Positions 1 through 8,253 of a stretch of 34,473 nt of DNA are shown piece after piece. The position numbers were made by a program, and so were the translations under genes. Source of the stretch: DATEVL01 sp964448245. GTDB lineage: Bacteria; Chloroflexota; Anaerolineae; Anaerolineales; E44-bin32. The notes under the pieces are model-generated. The model did no database searches and was not told the DNA's origin. It was given only the letters and a program-made list of their open reading frames with translations. Each line of letters begins with the position of its first letter. Position 1 is the first letter of the stretch. The stretch is from the NCBI GenBank assembly GCA_964448245.1, contig CAYUWF010000010.1:1-34473 (forward strand). Direction: 5' to 3'.

Positions 1-249
1 CCGCCGGCGGGAAGGGTTATCTGATCTTCGGGAGGGGGATTATACCCTTCGAGCCAGCGGCGACCAGCGCGATCGCCCGAAAAAGATGTCTGCCCGCGCT
101 CGGCCCGATCGAGGGTGACAACCCGCCCTGCCAATGACGCCAATGCACACGCGCGTTTGAGAGCGCTTCCGCGTAGGATGCAGGAGGTGCAGGGGCGAGG
201 GCCCGCTCTTTCCGCGCGCCCGATTCCCACAGCTCCCCTTGGAGGACTC
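1..249. other. Upstream stretch with no supported gene
   Basis: No convincing coding region is seen. A TATAAT on the minus strand at 39-44, in the context GGGTATAATCC, could be the -10 of a minus-strand gene outside the window. A GGAGG at 240-244 sits just before the ATG at 250 and is the likely ribosome binding site of the damaged gene that follows. Confidence 0.4.
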
Positions 250-545
250 ATGGACACGAGAACTCGCAGCGCAGCCGTCGGGGGCGCGCTCTTGATCGTG
301 CTTGGCGCACTCCTGGTCCTGATTCAGGTCAATCCAGAATGGCGAGGCTGGCTGGGATTCCGTCCGCGGTGCCGGAGGGGACGCCCGTGCGCTTGAGGGC
401 TTCGACGTTGGGCGGCGGTGTACAGGTCCCTCCCGTATACCAGAAGATCAACGGCACCTACCTGTCACCCGGCTTTTCCGCCGGCGAACACATCGAGATC
501 GAGGCGAGTCTGGTGTTCGGGACGATCACGGTCACCGAGCAGTAG
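250..545 (+). pseudogene. LiaF-like (YvqF/DUF2154-type) membrane protein remnant, internally deleted and frameshifted
   Basis: An ATG at 250, preceded by GGAGG, opens a frame encoding one hydrophobic helix (GGALLIVLGALLVLIQ), like the first membrane segment of LiaF/YvqF proteins. That frame stops at 396. A second frame (339-545) encodes what looks like the carboxy end of the same family: PEGTPVRLRASTLGGGVQVP, then KINGTYLSPGF and ending SLVFGTITV, the glycine-rich beta-sheet end of the cell-wall-stress-sensing domain. The rest of the membrane domain and the start of the sheet domain are missing, and the halves are in different frames. LiaF proteins normally act as membrane inhibitors of a LiaRS-type cell-envelope stress two-component system; no such genes are visible here. 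The call is a decayed gene; an assembly deletion is the alternative. Confidence 0.5.
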
Positions 546-579
546 GCGAGGGTCTCTCTCGACCCGCGAAGGAAAGGAA

Positions 580-603
580 CCGCCCGGAGAGAGCTCCGGG
601 CGG
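580..603. terminator. Hairpin terminator between the LiaF remnant and the gltX/tRNA-Gln unit
   Basis: A perfect 10-bp stem (CCGCCCGGAG / CTCCGGGCGG) closes a 4-nt AGAG loop. Read on the minus strand it is followed by TTCCTTTCC, so it best fits the end of the mre-min-rodA-gltX-tRNA transcript. It could also stop plus-strand reading. Confidence 0.7.
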
Positions 604-645
604 TGTTCATTCGTGAGAGACGAGCTTCCCGGAAGCTTTCGGAGG

Positions 646-716
646 CTGGGGGTCGAGGATTCGAACCTCGGCATACGGATTCAGAGTCCGCTGTCCTACC
701 ACTAGACGAACCCCCA
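646..716 (-). tRNA. tRNA-Gln (anticodon CTG)
   Basis: The minus strand folds into a full cloverleaf. The 7-bp acceptor stem is TGGGGGT/ACCCCCA with discriminator G. The anticodon stem GCGGA/TCCGT holds the loop CTCTGAA, giving anticodon CTG (plus-strand CAG at 682-684). The T arm is CGAGG-TTCGAAT-CCTCG. The T1-A72 closing pair is typical of bacterial tRNA-Gln. CCA is not encoded, since GCCT follows the acceptor. It lies 41 bp downstream of gltX on the same strand, ahead of the hairpin at 580-603, so it is probably cotranscribed with the synthetase gene. Confidence 0.95.
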
Positions 717-757
717 GAGCGACGGCATTCTACCACGCACGTTAGGCGCGTTCGGAT

Positions 758-2248
758 TCAGGCGGCGGCCGCCGCGCGCAGCGCGCGCACGGCCCCTTCC
801 AGGCGCGCCAGGCATCGCTCGCGGCCGACGACCTCCATCGTCTCGAAGAGGGGCGGGCTCACGGCCTGGCCGGTGATGGCCATGCGGATCGGACTGAAAA
901 GCCCGCCGGCGGAGAGGCCGGCGCCCTCGGCCAGCGCCCGCAGGGGAGCCTCGATCGCCTCGGCTCGCCACTCGGCGACGGCAGCGGCCAGGTCGTGGGC
1001 GCGCTGGAGCAGGTCGGCCGACTCGGACAGGCCGCGCCCGCCGACGATCAGCGCCGCTGCTTCCGGTTCGACGCGCTCGCGGAAGAAGAAGCCGGCCATC
1101 TCGACGGCTTCTTCCAGCGTCCGGATGCGTTCTTGAAGGAGAGGGACGACGCGCGCCAGGCTGGTTTCGTCGACGGCCAGCCCGGCCTGCTGGAACAGTG
1201 GCAGCAGCCGGCGGGTGAGGTCGGGCGGCGGCAGCGCGCGCATGTGAATCCCGTTGAAATGGTCGAGCTTGGTGAAGTTCACGGCCGCCGGGCTGGGATG
1301 TAGCCGCTCCAGCGAAAACCGGTCGACCAGGTCCGGCAGGGTGAAGACCTCGGTGTGGTCGTCGTAGGACCAGCCCATCAGGGCCAGCCAGTTGACGACG
1401 CCCTCCGGCAGGTAGCCGAGATCGCGCAAGTCGAGCGGGTAGATCGACAGGGCGCCGCCCTTGGGATCCACGGCATGGCGCTTGCTCATCTTGCCCTTGC
1501 CACTGGGGTTGAGAAAGACCGAGAGATGCACCCACACCGGCTCGGCCCAGCCAAAGGCCCGCACTACCAGCGCATGCAGTGGAAATGTCGGGAGCCACTC
1601 CGAGCTGCGCAGGACGTGGGAGATCTGCATCAGGTGATCGTCGACCATCGCCGCCAGGTGATAGACCGGCAGCCCATCGGACTTGAGCAGGACGTAGTCG
1701 TCGATCGTGGCGTTCTCGACGGTGATCGGCCCGCGCAGCAGATCGACGGCGGTGGTCGTGCCTTCCCGCGGGGTGCGGAAGCGGATGACGGCCGACTCGC
1801 CTTGCTCCACCCGCGCCCGCGCCTCGGACGGCGCCAGCTGGCGGCAGCGGCCGTCGTAGCGCGGCGGCTCTTTGCGCTTCTGCTGGTCCTGGCGCATCTG
1901 GGCCAGCCGGTCCGGCGAACAGAAGCAGGTGTAACCGTGGTCTGTGGCAAGCAGGTCGAGGGCGTGGTGCTGGTAGATCGCCCGGCGCTCCGACTGGCGA
2001 TAGGGTCCGAACGGCCCGCCGACATCCGGCCCTTCGTCCCACGCCAGGCCGAACCAGCGCAGACTGTCGAGGATCTCCTGCTCGGCGCCCGGCACGTAGC
2101 GTTTGGCGTCGGTGTCTTCGATGCGCAGGATGAACTGGCCGCCCGTCTGCCGCGCCAGCAGGTAGTCGTACAGCGCCGTGCGGGCCCCGCCGATGTGCGT
2201 GCGGCCGGTGGGGGAGGGGGCGAAGCGGGTGCGGGCAGGTGCGCTCAT
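758..2248 (-). CDS. gltX: Glutamyl-tRNA synthetase
   Basis: A cytoplasmic class I aminoacyl-tRNA synthetase of 496 aa that charges tRNA-Glu with glutamate. The catalytic Rossmann fold starts with RFAPSPTGRTHIGGAR, which holds the HIGH-type motif at about residues 18-21. The second signature, KMSKR, is at 253-257, and the length is usual for bacterial GluRS. The start ATG lies 3 bp after the rodA stop. The tRNA immediately downstream is tRNA-Gln, not tRNA-Glu. Chloroflexota commonly make Gln-tRNA by the indirect route (non-discriminating GluRS plus GatCAB), so this enzyme may also charge tRNA-Gln. That is inference from context; the anticodon-binding residues that decide it were not aligned. 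Confidence 0.97.
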   Translation of the reverse strand: MSAPARTRFAPSPTGRTHIGGARTALYDYLLARQTGGQFILRIEDTDAKRYVPGAEQEILDSLRWFGLAWDEGPDVGGPFGPYRQSERRAIYQHHALDLLATDHGYTCFCSPDRLAQMRQDQQKRKEPPRYDGRCRQLAPSEARARVEQGESAVIRFRTPREGTTTAVDLLRGPITVENATIDDYVLLKSDGLPVYHLAAMVDDHLMQISHVLRSSEWLPTFPLHALVVRAFGWAEPVWVHLSVFLNPSGKGKMSKRHAVDPKGGALSIYPLDLRDLGYLPEGVVNWLALMGWSYDDHTEVFTLPDLVDRFSLERLHPSPAAVNFTKLDHFNGIHMRALPPPDLTRRLLPLFQQAGLAVDETSLARVVPLLQERIRTLEEAVEMAGFFFRERVEPEAAALIVGGRGLSESADLLQRAHDLAAAVAEWRAEAIEAPLRALAEGAGLSAGGLFSPIRMAITGQAVSPPLFETMEVVGRERCLARLEGAVRALRAAAAA

Positions 2249-2251
2249 GGG

Positions 2252-3355
2252 TCAGAGGTCGATGACTTTGTGGCGCAGGGTGACGCTTTCGACGAGGCCG
2301 ATGGCGAACAGGTTGGCGGCCAGCGCCGATCCGCCGTAGCTGAAGAACGGAAGCGGCACGCCCGAAACCGGGATCAGGTTGAGGTTCATACCGATGTTGA
2401 AGGCCGAAGTGAACAGGAGCAGCGTCGCGACGCCGTAGGCCAGCAGGGCGCCGAACGGATCGCGCGCGTGGCGCGCCACCCGCAGGCAGCGCAGCAGGAC
2501 GAAGGCCAGCACCGCCAGCAGCGCCACCCCTCCTACGAAACCGAACTCCTGCGCCATGGCGGAGAAGATGAAATCGGTGTGGCGCACTTTGAGGAAGCGC
2601 AATTGCACCTGCGTGCCGTGGCCGTAGCCCTGGCCGAACAGGCCGCCGGAGCCGATGGCGATGCGTGCCTGCAGGACGTTGTACGTCTCGCCGAACCGTG
2701 CCTCCGGATTGGGGAAGAGGAACGAGGCCACCCGCGCCTGCTGGTAGCCGGCGAGCAGCGGCCAGGCCAGCAGCACCACCAGGACGGTGGCGCCCACCAG
2801 CACCGCCAGGCGGCGCAGCGGGACTCCGGCCGCCCAGATCAGCGTCGTCCAGATGATCCCCAGGTCAATGACCGTGCTGAGGTCGGGCTGCAGGAAGAGC
2901 AGCACCGCCGGCAAGGCGACCAGGCCCAGGCTGCGCAGCACCACTTGCCAGCGGCCGATCTCGTGCTGGTGCCGCGAAAAGAAATCGGCCAGCACCAGGA
3001 TCATGATGACCTTGGAGACCTCCGACGGCTGGACGTAGGCGATGCCGAGGTTGAACCAGCGCGCCGCGCCGAAGCCGACGAAGCCGGCCAGCAGCACCAT
3101 CCCCAGCAGGCCGATGACGACCACGTACAGCGGGCGGGCGACGGCCGACCAGATGCGGTAGTCGACGGCCGCTGTCACCAGGACGATGGCCATGCCGATG
3201 ACGGCGTAGATCGACTGGCGCGGCACGGTCTCCGACAGGTTCTCGTTCCCGGCGATCGCCGAGCGGATCATGGCCACCCCGGCGATCGTCAGAACGACGA
3301 CGGCCGCCAGGAGCCAGACATCGAAATGCCGCCACAGACGAGCCGAAGCCTGCAT
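2252..3355 (-). CDS. rodA: RodA, SEDS-family peptidoglycan glycosyltransferase
   Basis: An integral membrane enzyme of 367 aa with about ten hydrophobic segments. It polymerises lipid II into glycan strands during cell elongation, in complex with PBP2. SEDS landmarks are visible: Trp100 in AARWFNLG, QPDLST at 156-161, and HTDFIF with Asp261 at the position of the catalytic Asp of E. coli and Thermus RodA. The carboxy end has PVSGVPLPFFSYGGS. RodA is preferred to FtsW because the cluster holds mreBCD and mrdA and no ftsZ or ftsI. It lies 6 bp after minE, and its ribosome binding site is weak, so it is probably translated from the min transcript. Confidence 0.93.
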   Translation of the reverse strand: MQASARLWRHFDVWLLAAVVVLTIAGVAMIRSAIAGNENLSETVPRQSIYAVIGMAIVLVTAAVDYRIWSAVARPLYVVVIGLLGMVLLAGFVGFGAARWFNLGIAYVQPSEVSKVIMILVLADFFSRHQHEIGRWQVVLRSLGLVALPAVLLFLQPDLSTVIDLGIIWTTLIWAAGVPLRRLAVLVGATVLVVLLAWPLLAGYQQARVASFLFPNPEARFGETYNVLQARIAIGSGGLFGQGYGHGTQVQLRFLKVRHTDFIFSAMAQEFGFVGGVALLAVLAFVLLRCLRVARHARDPFGALLAYGVATLLLFTSAFNIGMNLNLIPVSGVPLPFFSYGGSALAANLFAIGLVESVTLRHKVIDL

Positions 3356-3361
3356 GCGGAT

Positions 3362-3631
3362 CTAGTTGAGCGGACGTCGACGGGCGCGCGGTGGGGCCAG
3401 GGGGATATCGGCCACCAGGCGCTGTTGGTTGCGGTCGCGGGTCAGGGAGATCTGGACGCTGCGGGGATCGATCTCGATGTGCCGGGAGAGGACCTGGATC
3501 AGGTCGTCCTTCAACGCCTCCAGCTTGCCCGGCGGGAAGTCGGCCCGGTCGTGGACCAGAACGAACTGGAGACGGCTCTTGGCCGCCTCGGCGCTGCCCG
3601 ACTCGCGGCGCAGCCGTTGCAGGAAGTTCAT
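3362..3631 (-). CDS. minE: MinE, cell division topological specificity factor
   Basis: An 89-aa protein with the MinE layout. An amphipathic amino-terminal segment (MNFLQRLRRE) binds membrane. Then come AKSRLQFVLVHDRADFPPG and a dimerising alpha/beta domain with KLEALKDDLIQVLSRHIEID. MinE stimulates MinD ATPase and drives its release from the membrane, keeping MinCD away from midcell. The start codon overlaps the minD stop (ATGA), so the two are translationally coupled. The tail PPRARRRPLN is very basic and not part of the usual core. Confidence 0.93.
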   Translation of the reverse strand: MNFLQRLRRESGSAEAAKSRLQFVLVHDRADFPPGKLEALKDDLIQVLSRHIEIDPRSVQISLTRDRNQQRLVADIPLAPPRARRRPLN

Positions 3632-4434
3632 GCCTGCCCTCCCGGGCGCACCAGGCGCGCCAGGCGGCCAAACAGGCCGTCGCCCGATTCGATGTCCTCG
3701 AAGGGGACCGTTTCACCGTTGAGGCGGCGGGCGATGTCGCGGAACGCCCGGCCGGCGCGGCTCTTGCCATCCAGCGCCGCCGGCGCGCCGTGGTTCGACG
3801 CCACCAGGACCGCGTCGTCTTCGGGCACCACCCCGATCAATTCGATGGCGAGCACCTCGAGGACATCGGCCGTGGCCAACATGTCGCCCCGCCGCACCAT
3901 CTCGGGTTTGATGCGGTTGAGCACCAGCTTGGGCGGCCCTTTCTCCTCGGCCTCCACCAAGCCGATGATGCGGTCGGCGTCCCGCACGGCGGAGACCTCG
4001 GGGTTCGTGACGATCAGGACGATGTCGGCCGGGGCGATCGCATTGCGAAAGCCGCGCTCGATCCCGGCCGGCGAGTCGATCAGGATCCAATCGAAATCGG
4101 CGCGCATCTCGTCGGCCAGGCGCACCATGTCTTTGGGGGAGACGGCGGTCTTGTCGCGGGTCTGGGCCGCCGGAATCAGATGCAACTCCGGCAGTCGCTT
4201 GTCCTTGATCATCGCCTGGCGCAGCTTGCAGCGCCCCTCGACGACGTCCACCAGATCGTAGACGATGCGGTTCTCCAGGCCCAGGACCACATCCAGGTTA
4301 CGCAGGCCGATGTCCGCATCGAGGCAGACGACGCGCAGGCCATCGGCGGCCAACGCCACACCGATGTTGGCCGTGGCGGTCGTCTTGCCGACGCCGCCCT
4401 TGCCCGAGGTGATTGTCACGACCTTGGCCGGCAT
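3628..4434 (-). CDS. minD: MinD, septum-site-determining ATPase
   Basis: A ParA/MinD-family P-loop ATPase of 268 aa that dimerises with ATP on the inner membrane and recruits MinC. The deviant Walker A motif KGGVGKTT is at residues 12-19, and DADIGLRNLD follows at about 39-48. The last residues (GLFGRLARLVRPGGQA) form the amphipathic membrane-targeting helix. I chose the ATG at 4434 because GGAGAGACC precedes it directly and it begins with the usual MPAKVVTITSGKGGVGK; a longer frame reaching 4494 would run into minC. It starts 13 bp after the minC stop and overlaps minE by 4 bp. Confidence 0.97.
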   Translation of the reverse strand: MPAKVVTITSGKGGVGKTTATANIGVALAADGLRVVCLDADIGLRNLDVVLGLENRIVYDLVDVVEGRCKLRQAMIKDKRLPELHLIPAAQTRDKTAVSPKDMVRLADEMRADFDWILIDSPAGIERGFRNAIAPADIVLIVTNPEVSAVRDADRIIGLVEAEEKGPPKLVLNRIKPEMVRRGDMLATADVLEVLAIELIGVVPEDDAVLVASNHGAPAALDGKSRAGRAFRDIARRLNGETVPFEDIESGDGLFGRLARLVRPGGQA

Positions 4435-4447
4435 GGTCTCTCCATCC

Positions 4448-5131
4448 TCAGCGGCGGCTGTCGCCCTCCCAGGGCTCGGCCACCAGATGTCCATCGCGAA
4501 TCAGCGCCACCTCCGGCCGCACCGCGCCGCGCCGCTTGGGCGAGACGGCGATGTGGCCGGCGATCCGCAGTTGGGTCGGCGCCAGGTCGAGCGCCGCCAC
4601 GGTGGCGGAGGCATCGCCGCCGGCGCCCGCATGCACCACGCCCCGCACCCGTCCCCACACCAGCACGTGCCCGCCGGCGATGATCTCGGCCCCCGGATTC
4701 ACGTCCCCCAGGACGACAACGTGGCCCGGGTGGCGCACGCTCTGGCCCGAGCGAAGCGTGCGCTGCAGGAACACCGCCTGGGCCCACTCGGACTCCGGGC
4801 TCTCGTCTTCGTCTTCTTCCTCGACGGCGGGCGCCGGGGACAGGGAGGTCTGAAGGCCGAGGTCGGCGGCCGCCGCGCGCGTCGACGGCAGGCTGGAGAG
4901 CACCACCCACAGGGCGGCTTGGCGTTCGGCCAGGGAGGCACGCAGGCTGCCGAGCTCGGCCGCGCCCAGGGGGCGATCCTCCACCTGGAGGACGAGGCGC
5001 GCCCCCCGGAAGAAGTCGCCTCGCGCGTCGATCGTCGCCAGGAGATCGGCGCGGACGTTTTCCCACGCGCCTTCCGGCAACGTCACGAGCAACCCGTCAC
5101 GAACCCCTTTGATCGGCAAACGCCCGGCCAT
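4448..5131 (-). CDS. minC: MinC, septum-site-determining inhibitor of FtsZ
   Basis: A 227-aa protein with two domains. The amino-terminal alpha/beta domain (about 1-100, IKGVRDGLLVTLPE) antagonises FtsZ polymers. The carboxy-terminal right-handed beta-helix (about 115-215) carries GDVNPGAEIIAGG and VWGRVRGVVHAGAGG, the MinD- and FtsZ-binding face. An acidic linker (EEEDEDE at about 124-130) joins them. It is first in minC-minD-minE, the usual order. A TGCTATAAT sequence 18 bp upstream suggests its own promoter with a very short leader, besides any read-through from mrdA across the 580-bp gap. Confidence 0.94.
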   Translation of the reverse strand: MAGRLPIKGVRDGLLVTLPEGAWENVRADLLATIDARGDFFRGARLVLQVEDRPLGAAELGSLRASLAERQAALWVVLSSLPSTRAAAADLGLQTSLSPAPAVEEEDEDESPESEWAQAVFLQRTLRSGQSVRHPGHVVVLGDVNPGAEIIAGGHVLVWGRVRGVVHAGAGGDASATVAALDLAPTQLRIAGHIAVSPKRRGAVRPEVALIRDGHLVAEPWEGDSRR

Positions 5132-5148
5132 AGCCCCGAGGTCGCCGG

Positions 5149-5157
5149 ATTATAGCA
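5149..5157 (-). promoter_or_regulatory. Extended -10 promoter element upstream of minC
   Basis: The minus strand reads TGCTATAAT, a consensus extended -10 (TGn-TATAAT), with no clear -35 box at 16-18 bp. Transcription would start about 10 nt before the minC ATG, giving a very short leader. The same element occurs before mreB at 10277-10285. Confidence 0.5.
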
Positions 5158-5245
5158 CGGCAGTTCGAATTCGCCCCCCACCGTGCATCTGTCCTTGCCG
5201 GGCCGCAGAAGGCCAGGGATGGCGCCTGGGCGCCGTTGGGGCTGT

Positions 5246-5635
5246 CTAGCAGGTTGCTGAAAACCCCCCTTCCTACCTCACCCCCCGACCCCTAGCGGAG
5301 CAGCCTGTAAGGCCTCTTCGCGGACAGGGGCCGGGTGCGCAAGCAATCGTGGCGGAGAGGGGTGGAAGTCTGGGGGGTGGGGGAACAAAGCTCCCCCCAC
5401 TCTCCAGACATGGGATCCCCTCCCCCTGTAGGAATCCCATGGACGCGCGGTGCGGCGGGGCGCAGGGGGCGCCCCCACGGGATGCTCTCCTGCACCGCAC
5501 CTGCGGTGCGCCGCACACCTGCCCTCCTCGCCAGGACACCGAGGCGGTGTGGCGGGCGGTGCCAGGGGGTGCAGGTGTCGCGAGGGTCAGGGGTGGGAGT
5601 TTGACGACCGCAGCCATTTTTCCGCAAGTAGCTAG
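5246..5635. mobile_element. MITE-like element with imperfect terminal inverted repeats and internal hairpins
   Basis: This fills most of the 580-bp gap between mrdA and minC. The left end reads CTAGC-AGG-TTGC-T-GAAAA (5246-5263). The complement of the right end (5635-5617) reads CTAGC-TAC-TTGC-G-GAAAA, 14 of 18 positions identical. CTAG at both ends could be a 4-bp target duplication. The interior has no credible gene and several palindromes: a G-run/C-run stem around 5378-5402 and GCACCGCA-CC-TGCGGTGC near 5490-5515. TIRs of the AGCAGGTTGCTGAAAA style are familiar from insertion sequences, but no transposase is present, so a non-autonomous element is inferred. Part of the interior resembles the hairpin repeats at 15.7, 18.8, 19.0 and 22.7 kb. 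Confidence 0.45.
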
Positions 5636-5712
5636 AGCCCTCCCCCGCCATCCTTGCCGGACCTGGTCGGTCCTTGGGGGGCAGGGGCGGTCATGCCAGC
5701 GAGCCTGGAGTT

Positions 5713-7740
5713 TCAGGGTGCGGCGCGGGCGGCGTCGATCGCCTTAAGCTCGAAGTAGGCCTCTAGCACCTGTTTGACGATCGGGCCGGCCGTCACGGCC
5801 CCTTCGCCGCCGTTGTAGACGAAGGCCACCACGGCGATCTCCGGGTTCTCGAAAGGGGCGTAAGCGGCGTACCAAGCATGTGTCGGCCAGTTGCCCGGCT
5901 CGCACAGGTTTCGTTGCAGGGCCAGGCGGTCGCAGAACTCGCCCGTGCCGGTCTTGCCCGCCGAGGAGATCGTCTCCAGATCGGCGTAGCCGAAGGCCGT
6001 GCCTTCGGTCGTGACCAGGTGCATACCTTGCTGCACCACGTCGATGACCCACCGCTCGACGATGACGTCGGGGGTGTTGGGCGTGATCACGTCGTCGGCG
6101 ATGTCCCACAGCAGCTCGGGTTCGACGTCGACCAGGACGTTGCCTTCGCCGTCGAGGATCTGCTGGACGATGTGCGGCCGCATTACCCTGCCGTCGTTGG
6201 CCAGGGTGGCGATGGAGTTGAGCACCTGCAGCGGCGTGGCCAGGATGAACCCCTGGCCGGTGACGGCGTTGTACGTGTCTCCGGTGGACCAGCTCTCCCC
6301 CAGGTTGATGCGCTTCCAGTCCTCATCCGGGATGAGGCCGGACTGCTCGCCGGGCAGGTCGATACCCAGCGGCAAGCCGTAGCCGAGGGCCGGCGCGTAC
6401 CTGTTGACCCCGCCGATCCCCAGCGGCTGCTCGACTTCGCCGGGAAAGCCCCCGCCGATCTTGTAGAAGTAGACGTTGCACGACTGGGCGATCCCGTGAA
6501 TCAGGTCGATCCAGCCGTGACCCTCCGGCTTCCAGCAGATGAACTCCTTGGCGCGGCCGGGGTCGTTGGGGAAGTACTGATTGGAGATCGTGATCACACC
6601 CGGATCGAAGATCGTCTGCTCAGCGGTGATGACCCGTTCCTGGGTGGCGCCGACGGCCGTGACCAGCTTGAAGGTCGACCCGGGCGGGAAGGCCGATTGA
6701 ATGGCGTGGTTGATCAGCGGCTTGCCGCGCTCATCGGCCACCAGCTGCTCGTAGTAGTCGAGCGGGATGAACCGCGCCAAGCGATTGTTCTCGTAGGTGG
6801 GCAGCGTCGCCATCGCCAGGATCTCCCCGGTCTGCGGGTTCATGGCGATGACCGCACCGAGCGGCGTACGCACTTCGCCGGCGAAGCGGTTCATGAACTC
6901 CATCCGGCTGCGCAGGGCGGTGACCGCCGCCGCCTGCAGGCGGGTGTCGAGCGTCAGGCGCAGGTTGCTCCCGGGGACGGGCTGGGTAACCTCGCCCACT
7001 TCGCGCAACGCCTGCCCGGCGACGTCGTGCTCGACCAGCTTCTGACCGTTCGTGCCCGCCAGCACGTCCTGGTACTCGGCCTCGATTCCGGCGTAGCCGA
7101 TCTTGTCGCGGCCAACGACGAATCCGGCCTCGGCATAGGTCTCGGCTTCGGCCTCCGGGATCGGGCCCAGGTAACCGATGACGGCCGACGTCAGTTCGCC
7201 GGTCGTATAGTCGCGCGCCGGCGTCGCCGCCACCGCCACGCCCGGCATGTCGATGGCTTGCTGCATCACGATGCGCGCCGTCTCGGTGTCGACATCGCAG
7301 GCGATCGGCCAAGGGTCGTACGGGCTGTTGGTGTCGCCCTCCTCGACGAGCTGGCGGATTCCACGGCCGGGGACGCACTGCGCCGCCCGGGGGCCGGCCT
7401 GATCGACCGGGACTCCGGTGAGCTCCGACAGGCGCAGGAAGATGGCCTCCACCTCGGCGGCGCTGTCGGGGAGCAGTGCCGGGGTGACGACGACGTTGAA
7501 GACCGGGATGTTGCGGACGAGTTGGAAGCCGTTGCGGTCGTAGATCACGCCGCGCGAGGCAGGCAGGCTGACGCTGGTGAAACGGTTCTCATCGGCCGCC
7601 TCGATGTAGGAGGCGCCTTCGATCAGCTGCAGCTGGTAGAGACGCCCGACGAAGACGACCAGCACAATCCCGAGCAGGGCATAAGTGACCAGCAGGCGGG
7701 CCGAGGGAATGTGGCTCAGGCGGCGGCGCTCGGTGGTCAT
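5713..7740 (-). CDS. mrdA: Penicillin-binding protein 2 (elongasome transpeptidase)
   Basis: A class B PBP of 675 aa that cross-links peptidoglycan in the elongation complex with RodA. One membrane anchor lies near residues 15-35 (LLVTYALLGIVLVVFVG). A PBP dimerisation domain follows (about 55-240, SRGVIYDRNG, then the GYAGIEAEYQ motif). The transpeptidase domain has SxxK at 355-358 (PGSTFK), SxN at 420-422 (SCN) and KTG at 596-598 (AGKTGTGE). All catalytic motifs are intact. Its start overlaps the mreD stop by 4 bp. It is the last gene of the mreBCD-mrdA unit before the MITE-like gap. Confidence 0.95.
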   Translation of the reverse strand: MTTERRRLSHIPSARLLVTYALLGIVLVVFVGRLYQLQLIEGASYIEAADENRFTSVSLPASRGVIYDRNGFQLVRNIPVFNVVVTPALLPDSAAEVEAIFLRLSELTGVPVDQAGPRAAQCVPGRGIRQLVEEGDTNSPYDPWPIACDVDTETARIVMQQAIDMPGVAVAATPARDYTTGELTSAVIGYLGPIPEAEAETYAEAGFVVGRDKIGYAGIEAEYQDVLAGTNGQKLVEHDVAGQALREVGEVTQPVPGSNLRLTLDTRLQAAAVTALRSRMEFMNRFAGEVRTPLGAVIAMNPQTGEILAMATLPTYENNRLARFIPLDYYEQLVADERGKPLINHAIQSAFPPGSTFKLVTAVGATQERVITAEQTIFDPGVITISNQYFPNDPGRAKEFICWKPEGHGWIDLIHGIAQSCNVYFYKIGGGFPGEVEQPLGIGGVNRYAPALGYGLPLGIDLPGEQSGLIPDEDWKRINLGESWSTGDTYNAVTGQGFILATPLQVLNSIATLANDGRVMRPHIVQQILDGEGNVLVDVEPELLWDIADDVITPNTPDVIVERWVIDVVQQGMHLVTTEGTAFGYADLETISSAGKTGTGEFCDRLALQRNLCEPGNWPTHAWYAAYAPFENPEIAVVAFVYNGGEGAVTAGPIVKQVLEAYFELKAIDAARAAP

Positions 7741-8240
7741 CCCATGCTCACCGGTGGAGGGAAGGCGGCCTCGCGGACGCGGCCGGCGAGTTGCGCCGCC
7801 GGGAGCGCCAGCAGCACGTTGAGGAACGTGCTGGGCAGCACGACCTGGGTCAGCGCCAGCGACAGGTCAATCGGATGGCCGCTGATCCAGACGGCGGCCA
7901 TCGTCAGCCCGGAGTACACCAGCGAGGCGACCGCTACCACTCCCAGCGGGGCCAGCGGGTGCGCCTCCCAAAAGCGCCCTTCGGTCAGGGACGCCAGGTA
8001 GACCGCGCTGACCAGGGCGATCGACGAAACGGCGAAGGGCGCTCCCGAAAGCAGATCGAGGGATAGCCCTCCGAAGAATGCCCAGACCATCGCTTCCGTC
8101 ACGCGGCCGGTCAACGCCCAGCTGACGGTAGCCAGCAGGATCAGGTTGACCGTGCCGCCCAAGAAAGGAAAGCGGTTCAGCAGGCTGGACTGGACCACCG
8201 CCAGCAGCGCCATCAACAGCGATCCGAGAACGTAAGCCAC
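7737..8240 (-). CDS. mreD: MreD, rod shape-determining membrane protein
   Basis: A hydrophobic protein of 167 aa with about five membrane segments, the usual MreD size and profile. MreD helps assemble the MreB-MreC-RodA-PBP2 complex in the inner membrane. Sequence conservation in this family is low. The call rests on the membrane pattern, the segment AFFGGLSLDLLSGAPFAVSS (a typical GLLxDxLSGxPFG MreD motif) and the position between mreC and mrdA. The start is a GTG at 8240 with AAGGAG upstream, 13 bp after the mreC stop. Confidence 0.9.
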   Translation of the reverse strand: MAYVLGSLLMALLAVVQSSLLNRFPFLGGTVNLILLATVSWALTGRVTEAMVWAFFGGLSLDLLSGAPFAVSSIALVSAVYLASLTEGRFWEAHPLAPLGVVAVASLVYSGLTMAAVWISGHPIDLSLALTQVVLPSTFLNVLLALPAAQLAGRVREAAFPPPVSMG

Positions 8241-8253
8241 TTCCGTACGCTCC

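Noticed and set aside
1355..4261. 968-codon open frame on the plus strand
   Set aside because: It lies antisense to gltX, rodA, minE and part of minD, has Gln/Arg/His-rich shadow composition and no domain; it is a by-product of high GC.
5273..5747. Small open frames in the gap between mrdA and minC
   Set aside because: They cover palindromes and G/C tracts, overlap each other on both strands and have no start signals; the interval is treated as a non-autonomous element.
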